64,000 nt of DNA from Haemonchus contortus (lineage: Eukaryota; Nematoda; Chromadorea; Rhabditida; Trichostrongylidae). The DNA lies in assembly GCA_000469685.2 (NCBI GenBank), contig LS997564.1, positions 23,648,165 to 23,712,164 of the forward strand, given 5' to 3'. Shown here one piece after another: positions 57,801 to 64,000 of this stretch (its first letter is position 1; every line of letters starts with the position of its first letter). The notes under the pieces were generated by a model. That model was not told the origin of the DNA. It ran no database searches and saw only the letters and a list, made by a program, of their open reading frames with translations. The position numbers were made by a program, and so were the translations under genes.

Positions 57801-60800
57801 GCCCTATCTAGGACGTTTTACGCCCTTATAATGACATGTTTGGTAGAAGGGCGAGCCTCGAATTCATACTATAGGGAAACCACAGCAACGATTTTATTGT
57901 AAACTTTGCCTTTAAACGATTTTCACATGTGGCGATTTTTACATTTTCTCTATAGTTTTTGAATCTTAGGCTTCATGTGAATGAAGCAAAACAGTTCAAT
58001 GAGGGTTATGCGTGGTTATTTCCAATCCATTTGCAGTATACAATTGTCTTATTATTAATTGTACTAGTTACTGGTAGTACTGGTAGTTGCTAGGTAACCA
58101 CCAGTACATCACCTTTTCTTCATCCCAACTATGTTTCTCATCAAAAAACCGCAGCAACCATTAAACAATGAGTACCTTAATTAGGCCCCGATCCTTTGAC
58201 CGAGAAGCGCTAAGGACATTAAAGAAAGTCGGCGAGAGCTCATGTGAAGGCCAAAAGTGGATAAAATGTAAACAAAAATGTGGTTTTATATTACTGGCCA
58301 GCAGAGCCAAGCTTGAAGAAGTGTTATTCCTTACAATATTGATTTGACGGAAACTTGAAAGCACTACTCGTTTCCCATGAATCGAACCAGGACTCCAAGC
58401 TGTGTGGGGAAAAACTTACGGCCATGACCATAATCATAATGACGAACGTTTCTTGTTCCGACTTCTTTTCTGTCAACTGCTGTTTCTTGCAGCACTTTGT
58501 GATCGCAGTTTGTAAAAGTGTCGTAAAGTTTCTAGTTATGGGCAAAACTTCGGCTTCGCACAAGGCTCGAACCTGTTCACATGATTTCCACCACAAAGCT
58601 CTGATTTCTCAAAGGCACAGTTCACGATAATTTTGGGTAATCCAGACTATGGTGAAAAATGAAAGACAAGACCGGAAATAGTGCGATGAAGGTGAAGAAA
58701 TTGCGTGAATCGGTGTTTCCAAAGTGAAAAAGGCTACGAAAAACCGTAAAAAGGGGCTGAACGAGAATGAGATTAGAAAAATGAAGAGTGGGGCGTACGG
58801 ACGAGCTACTGTGCAATGTGTCGCACTCGTACGTGTGGGTCCTAGTGCGAATAACAGACTACGGTAGATAAAAACTCATTCACTCATAGGCACAAGTTAA
58901 CAAAAACCCTAGTAACAGCAAAAATAGCTCACCTTTTTCAGCTTATTGCAAAAGGGAGTTAAATAAGCGATCGTGGCAGCAAGAAGAATAACAGAGGAAA
59001 AACCAAAACCGTCGCCTCATCAATCGGCGATCATCTGATTGTGTGTGGGTCCTAGAACGAATGGTTGAAATCTGTATTGTCTCGACACTCGTCTTACGTG
59101 ACATCGATCGAGGGGCGTTAAAGCCAATTACGGCAGCAACAGAGCTTCCACTATGCCTTAAAGGCAGTGTTTAGAAAAAAGTTAGGGTACCCTTTTTGAC
59201 GGGAATTGATAGGACTACTCTAGAATAAAGCGATAACAACGAAACAAGCGCAAAAAACGATGAACAAAAATAATTACAAAGGGTCAAAAAAAGAGCTGCA
59301 AAGGGGGGTTGGACGTATTTCACATTGAAAAAACGACGGTTAGGGAGTGTTCGCGCGAAAATGCACGAACGCGACGCAATGTCCGCAATACAGACAACAC
59401 ATCGAAATTAACGGAGTTTCTGAAATAAAAAAACATTTGCATGCAATAATCTACACAAAATATGTTAAAATCTTCAATAAACTTACGAGAAAAGTTAAAG
59501 AATGATACCGTAAAAAATTAATAACAAAAAAAAAACAAACGATACGCGAAAAATAGAAATAACAGCCGAATACTAGCCCCTGTGCGAGGCGGTCGACCAG
59601 CTGATCATTCCTGGCAATTTGCCAACCTGCGTACCGATTTTTCGCCAACTTCGCTCCAATGCGAAAGTGGTGAAGGAAAATTCGAACCCGTAGCCAGCCT
59701 AGCGAGGGGCGGAGGCATCCCGTCCCCCAAAGTTCCTGGCCTTATCGTGCCCTATCCAGCTGTTTTCCGACCTAATTCCTGCACAAATGGTATCAGAGGG
59801 GGCTTCGAATTCAAACCATGTGCAAATCTCCGAAACAATTTTTTCGTGAACACTACCTTTAAGCGTCGAGAATGTGGGAGCGAGAGGGTCCCTTCTACCA
59901 CCCATGGGGGGCCGCTGAGCATTGATGGGGTAAGAACTTGGTAACATTTTTTGTCGTGAACCGTGCCTTTAAACTATTTGAGCTATCGTGATATTTACCT
60001 TCATTTATTTATCTATTTATTTATTTATTCATGTGTGCCACTTCACGTGCCTTGGCCAGTAAAGAAAGGCGGTAACAATCAAACCAAATAACCAAATGGG
60101 CTTAGTACTTGTCAAAAATTGAGGATAGCTGAAAATTGTAGTTGGCAATCATATGTCGAGAGGTGTCAAAAGGCAGTTGCTAACAAACGGCAGCTAGTCA
60201 GAGCTGGTAGTATCAAAAGCTCCCAGCTTCACGATTCAATGTCGATGTCGGCTGATCGGCTCACCACGCTGTGCGTGTGAGTGTTGATTAGCTATGGCCT
60301 GTAGGCATTATGAAGTAGATTTGGTAGTGTGAAGGATCAAGGGCAGGGTGCCCGCGGAGCACGGTTTCGAGTCCCGTCCCAGGCCAACCTCTTGCCCATG
60401 ACTCGCCAATCTTATGAGACATATGAGTGTGACAAGAAAGCGCATGGCATTCCTTCCTCCCTTCATATATGAAGAGTGCGGTTAGTAGGGAATAGTCGCT
60501 CAATCACAGTTTACTGAACAATATCGATTGGTATCGTTCTAGCAAAACTTCCATCATGAACGGTCTATCCCTTAGAAGTCCTCCTCCTTTCTGCCTCTTT
60601 TCCACTCTGATTTGCATGGGCGCTCCAGTGCCACCACGAAAAGAACGATTTCGTGTTTTTGCCCTCCACAACTACTTCGAAACCTTGCTAAATGGAATTA
60701 TCGAATGAGGAGATGGACTTTATAACAGAGATGATCGGCTCCAGACACACTGACTCGCCAACGGATCGCCTTACTAACGTCAGGGGGTCCGGGAACTTCT

Positions 60801-63640
60801 CCCTTGAGACGGCGTCGCGCACGCCGCACCAGCCGCGTATCGCAGGATTGCGATGGCAGATTGGAGCGCGCAATTCGTGAGGTAGGGAGCCCTTTAATTA
60901 TTTGAATTGGCTGACCGCTCTCTTCAATTCCAATGCAGTCTTGATCGTCGCCTACATAAGAGGAGTCATTCTAATTAATCAAGTCTAATAAACATAAAAA
61001 TGAAAAGGAAATAGAAAAATTGATCAAATCTAATAAAAAGAAAGGCAATCAACGAAAAATATCGCGGCCTATCGATTGGCGGGAGGCGGGGTGAGTACGG
61101 TAATTGCAGTGACATTTGCCGCATGCCGCAAGGGAGAATGCCGCGATAGGGGAGAAGTTCCGTTACCCAATGTCAGGCTCTCCTTTTTTGTGTTGAATTT
61201 TGGCTTCTGCCCGCACCCTTTCCTTTCGGAGTCTTCGGTGCAGCAGTAAAGGAATTATGAATTTCTGGCCAAATACGCACACATCCACACACACACACAC
61301 CGCTCAAACACACGTACACACGCTTAGTATAGTAGGACAACCACTCTTCATGCGCTCATCGTCCTATTCCTTCATAGCATTGTTATAGACAGGCGGTTCG
61401 CTGTCAAAGTATAAGGCGCATCAAGTCAGCGGCTGCGTCTTCCGCATGACAGTTTACACCAAGGAGCACTACTTTCTCATTAGCGTTCTCACTCCAACAC
61501 TACACCTTTATCCTCCCAAGGTGTGAGAGTGAAACACCCCGAGACACTCAAAGGGGATAAAGGCAATGGAAACAAACAAAGAATGCAGCTTGTCACTTTC
61601 TAGACAGGCACGCAATCTATGCTAAGCCGCAATTCGGACCGAGGATCTTCCGTCTTCCGTTAACATTCGCCCAAAATATGTTCGGACCACTAGAACCTTA
61701 AAATTGTCCCCAGTTACATCTGGTGCTTCAGGCTTTTCTATGCAATGGCCCTGATAATCAGCCGCATCTTAGAATCCCATGCTAGTAATGAGATGCTTCG
61801 ATTTGAAAGGTTGTGGCCATGTAGGTCTATAGACTTTCAGCGACTGTCTCTCTTTCTAAGCAGGGCGATGGTTCAAAAAATTTTCCCCTGGGTCACCAGC
61901 TAACAAATATTGTCAAAGTTCTCTTTTTATTTCACTTCTACACGTTTCAGCGGAATTCCCATCAATCCAATCTGGAATAGAAGCTCAAATTAAGGCCGAC
62001 ATGGAACGAATCGTGCGCGACGAGAAATACATTCGTGACCAAACAGCAGCTGTGGATCAAAGTCTCAGGAGGTAAATGTTCTGGCGATGGTGTCTCACAA
62101 AGTAGTTGAAAATGAATCACTCAGGTGCAAAGCACTGGCTAATATCATGGTGACGATGAAAAAACTCGCAATGGTGCAAGATCCCACGATCCAACGAGCC
62201 AAGAAGGTACGTCAAGAAAGCGCGGTTTAAGTGATGAAGGTAATGAAAATTCCAGGAAACTGGCTCATCTTCGCCGGCGCCGTCTAGTCCGACACAGGCA
62301 CCGGCGCCTCCACCTCCACCACCTCCACCGCCACCGAAAATGGACCATACGTTGCCGAACTCATCGAAAGCTGCTGTCTCGCAGGCAAACCAGAACCACG
62401 ACACTAGGAACTCTTCAGCTCATCCTCAACAGCTCACTAATGGTTACCATCAACAGAGTAATAACTTGGAAATCGCTGCACCATTCACCCCGAACATCTC
62501 ACGGAATGCACCTGAGCAGCTCCCGCCCATTCAGCAGCCTTCCACGGAACCATCGCCTGCTGCCGAACTTGACGTTGTCTTAGAAGAGGTATGGTACATT
62601 TTGAGATCACTACCTGTAATGCCCTTCCAGTACCAGTAACGTAGTCCTGATCAGACCTCCCAAAGCAGCAAAACGTCAGCAAATGTAAAGTATAATATTT
62701 CATCTCAGTTGAACTACTAGCAGCCGGTCCTTATAAACTGATATCCGATCTTCTATCCTACTGAATTTTTCTTTGAGCGACCATCATTTTGATAGCGATG
62801 AGCCCTATTCTGATTCGCTTGCATAGAGCGTTGTAGTCTCCTCCCACCGAATTCTTCAGAATACATCGAGAACTCACTTATCAATCTGTTAGACTTGGTC
62901 TTACTTACTGGTAATCGTTCTATGCAGAATCCAACTTTGAAGACATTCTAGTCGTTACAAACTTTTCCAAAGTTCCCAACTGCAGCGAAAAATTGTCTTC
63001 ACTAAATTTGATGAAAATTTGTAGGACCGGAGATCTCTGGGAATTCAAGATCTTCCCAGAACGAAGTCCCGATTAGGATTTCATGCAATTTTTCCCGAAC
63101 CCAAACATTCAAAGTGAAGCGAACGGCTGTGTTGCAGAACTCGTAAATCCTTAGGAACGTTTTTATGAACATTACAAAGTAAGATGGCCTATACAAATTC
63201 TGTAGGTACCTTTCCTTATGCCGAGCATCCCTTTTTGCTTTAACTGGGTGATGTTGTAACGTTGTTTGATTCGAAGGTGTTAAAAAATTAGATGGTAATG
63301 TATTGCAGATGTCACCGACTGGAATACCACCTCGACCGCCAAGTCGTTATTCTGTGCAAGATGTCCGCATGAAATTCCAAAAGCCTCCTGAGCTTCCAGA
63401 ACAAATCAAAAACCTTATGGAAGAAGTCGTGCGGCGAGGTTCTCCGGCTCCCGAAGCCAATGAACGCAGGTGAACAACCAAACTTCACCTGGCACCAGAC
63501 AGTCAGTCCATAAATCAAGCCAACCACCGCCGTTCGATTCTAGGTTAGAGTTGGAAGAGCGACAAGAACGTCTCGCCGAGAAGCAACGTCAGCTGTTATC
63601 CCAATTTCAACAGCTTCAACAAATGACACCGTTACCATGA
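51870..63640 (+). CDS. p140CAP/SKT family protein (SRCIN1/KIAA1217-like, AIP3 domain)
   Basis: Members of this family are cytoskeletal adaptors; the AIP3/Bud6-related core is shared with actin regulators. Fifteen exons: 51870-52116, 52358-52545, 52712-52981, 53080-53222, 54349-54474, 54658-54828, 55208-55328, 55382-55540, 55606-55842, 55881-56034, 61951-62071, 62125-62206, 62256-62588, 63309-63469, 63544-63640; 869 codons, phases agree. Landmarks: AILPPEVHSLDQVKMAFVRAFP, IKIYIQEPSKGHLFYELDD, DIRNKSVLKLREHS; METMERQLAGLSSLVHSAL; coiled coils LDHLRQKLQQAGTDMKQLRR and RFENNVESVRSSV; LKTEFPSIQSGIEAQIKADM; a polyproline tract APAPPPPPPPPPPK; a Gln-rich end. The start follows a possible trans-splice acceptor (CAATTAG). 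Exon 4 ends at a GC donor (CCCAG|GCATGC) or, adding 7 residues, a weak GT donor at 53244. The intron 55843-55880 is only 38 nt. That part of the model is the least sure. Confidence 0.82.
53223..54348. other. Intron 4 of the p140CAP-like gene (1.1 kb)
   Basis: No exon or recognised repeat. Confidence 0.5.
56750..57150. mobile_element. Miniature TIR element, family III, copy 2
   Basis: Shares GGGCGTAATAAGG, GCACTACTTTGGACTA and TTATCGTGAACT with 42015-42460. Its left terminal repeat is lost or diverged. Confidence 0.6.
57378..57915. mobile_element. Miniature TIR element, family II, copy 2
   Basis: Left TCCAGTTCACGATAATTTTG, right TTATTGTAAACTTTGCCTTT. Body colinear with 42575-43128, with a short local duplication of GAGGTACCCTTTT near its left end. 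Confidence 0.72.
58611..59972. mobile_element. Miniature TIR element, family I, copy 2, interrupted
   Basis: Left AAAGGCACAGTTCACGATAA, right TTGTCGTGAACCGTGCCTTT. Colinear with 41395-42010 from TGGGTAATCC on, but split by the insertion at 59158-59864. After the insertion the alignment resumes at CGTCGAG. Confidence 0.75.
59158..59864. mobile_element. Miniature TIR element nested in the family I copy
   Basis: Ends AAAGGCAGTGTT and AACACTACCTTT are inverted repeats, with TTAA on both sides. The uninterrupted family I copy reads CTATGCCATAAACGTCGAG at the same place, so the insertion site and a TTAA-type target duplication can be read directly. TTAA targeting suggests a piggyBac-type transposase acting in trans. 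Confidence 0.75.
60000..60120 (-). repeat. Retroelement 3' end with TTTA microsatellite tail
   Basis: A TTTATTTATCTATTTATTTA tract at 60004-60029 followed by short repeats of GTGCC resembles the layout of the 3' end of the LINE at 18.5 kb, though the unique sequence beside it is not clearly the same. It is possibly a 5'-truncated copy of a related element. Confidence 0.4.
60294..60393 (+). repeat. tRNA-like / SINE-like sequence
   Basis: Contains a B-box-like GGTTTCGAGTCCCG, and its ends GGCCTG and CAGGCC are complementary. The A-box region and cloverleaf are not convincing, so I call it a tRNA-derived repeat and not a tRNA gene. Confidence 0.4.
61276..61322 (+). repeat. CA-rich microsatellite
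   Basis: Interrupted (CA)n tract, about 45 bp. Confidence 0.85.
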
Positions 63641-64000
63641 GACCCACTTTCTCCTTTCTTCGGTGTTTCAGTCATCCATCTCCCTTTGCTCTTATATTTG
63701 ACATTAACACATTCTTTTTATCATTAATTACTACTACTGACTATGATACAAGGAAATTCATGGACTTTGCTTTATTTTCGATGACTTGGAGAATATTTAA
63801 AGCCAGGAAGTGCCTCACGGTCGTTTTTCATGAGTGCCTACATCGATTCCCTGACTAGTGAGCTCTTTGCTGGTCATTTGTAACTTCTTCTTACAATGAG
63901 TGTCATTTCAGGACAGTGTTGTTGATAAGAAAGAAAATGCACAAAAACAAATAAACGATAATTTATAAACATTTCTACATGAGAAAAGCCTAAAGGGAAA
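63641..64000 (+). terminator. 3' UTR of the p140CAP-like gene
   Basis: AT-rich sequence after the stop codon. An AATAAA hexamer at 63950-63955 is a candidate polyadenylation signal about 310 bp after the stop. No further gene is visible before the window ends. Confidence 0.5.

Larger units (their letters stand above)
56035..61950. other. Intron 10 of the p140CAP-like gene (5.9 kb)
   Basis: The phase-1 join of 56034 to 61951 continues the family alignment (ALK-TEFPS). The intron holds second copies of all three miniature element families, a nested element, a TTTATT-tailed retroelement end near 60.0 kb, a tRNA-like repeat near 60.3 kb and a CA microsatellite. Confidence 0.8.

Noticed and set aside
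60294..60393. Functional tRNA gene
   Set aside because: A B-box and complementary ends are present, but I cannot fold a complete cloverleaf or place an anticodon.

Overview
This window is nuclear DNA from a nematode, most likely a strongylid (clade V, hookworm-like). The genes are split into many exons of about 70-330 bases with nematode-style splice sites. The repeats fit as well: an RTE-type retrotransposon remnant resembling those of hookworms, a CR1-type LINE, Tc1/mariner relics, TTAA-flanked miniature elements and a tRNA-derived SINE. The gene order bbs-5 / INPP4-like / cnk-1 recalls the C. elegans chromosome III R01H10 neighbourhood (from memory, not checked). I see no rRNA, true tRNA or CRISPR.

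Left part, minus strand (1-16871): bbs-5 runs from ATG 4517 down to the window edge, where its last exon is cut off. A near-perfect RFX/DAF-19 X-box lies 70 bp upstream of its start. Upstream of it on the same strand is a 19-exon inositol polyphosphate 4-phosphatase (INPP4-like) gene, 16871 to 6433, with a CKSGKDR catalytic loop and a PH-like N-terminus. One of its introns holds a decayed RTE retrotransposon.

Middle part, plus strand (17246-41128): cnk-1 is divergent from the INPP4-like gene across about 375 bp. It has 19 exons coding SAM, CRIC, PDZ and PH domains (805 codons in my model). A nearly intact antisense CR1 LINE (ORF1 plus ORF2) and a foldback element sit in its 6-kb second intron. 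pad-2 (POFUT2, protein O-fucosyltransferase 2, 417 codons in 8 exons) starts 402 bp after the cnk-1 stop, behind a likely trans-splice acceptor. Its 8.2-kb fifth intron holds a SINE, a Tc1-like element flanked by a long imperfect inverted duplication, and a mariner relic.

Right part, plus strand (41129-64000): a block of miniature elements is followed by scattered exons of an unidentified Pro-rich/coiled-coil gene (43.5-51.86 kb). A 15-exon p140CAP/SKT family (SRCIN1, KIAA1217; AIP3/Bud6-like) gene then fills 51870-63640, with more miniature elements in its 5.9-kb intron.

The recognisable genes are unrelated in pathway: ciliary BBSome, phosphoinositide turnover, Ras/MAPK scaffolding, ER glycosylation and a cytoskeletal adaptor. 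All exon joins were made by reading splice signals and reading-frame phase by eye. They are models, not transcript-supported facts.
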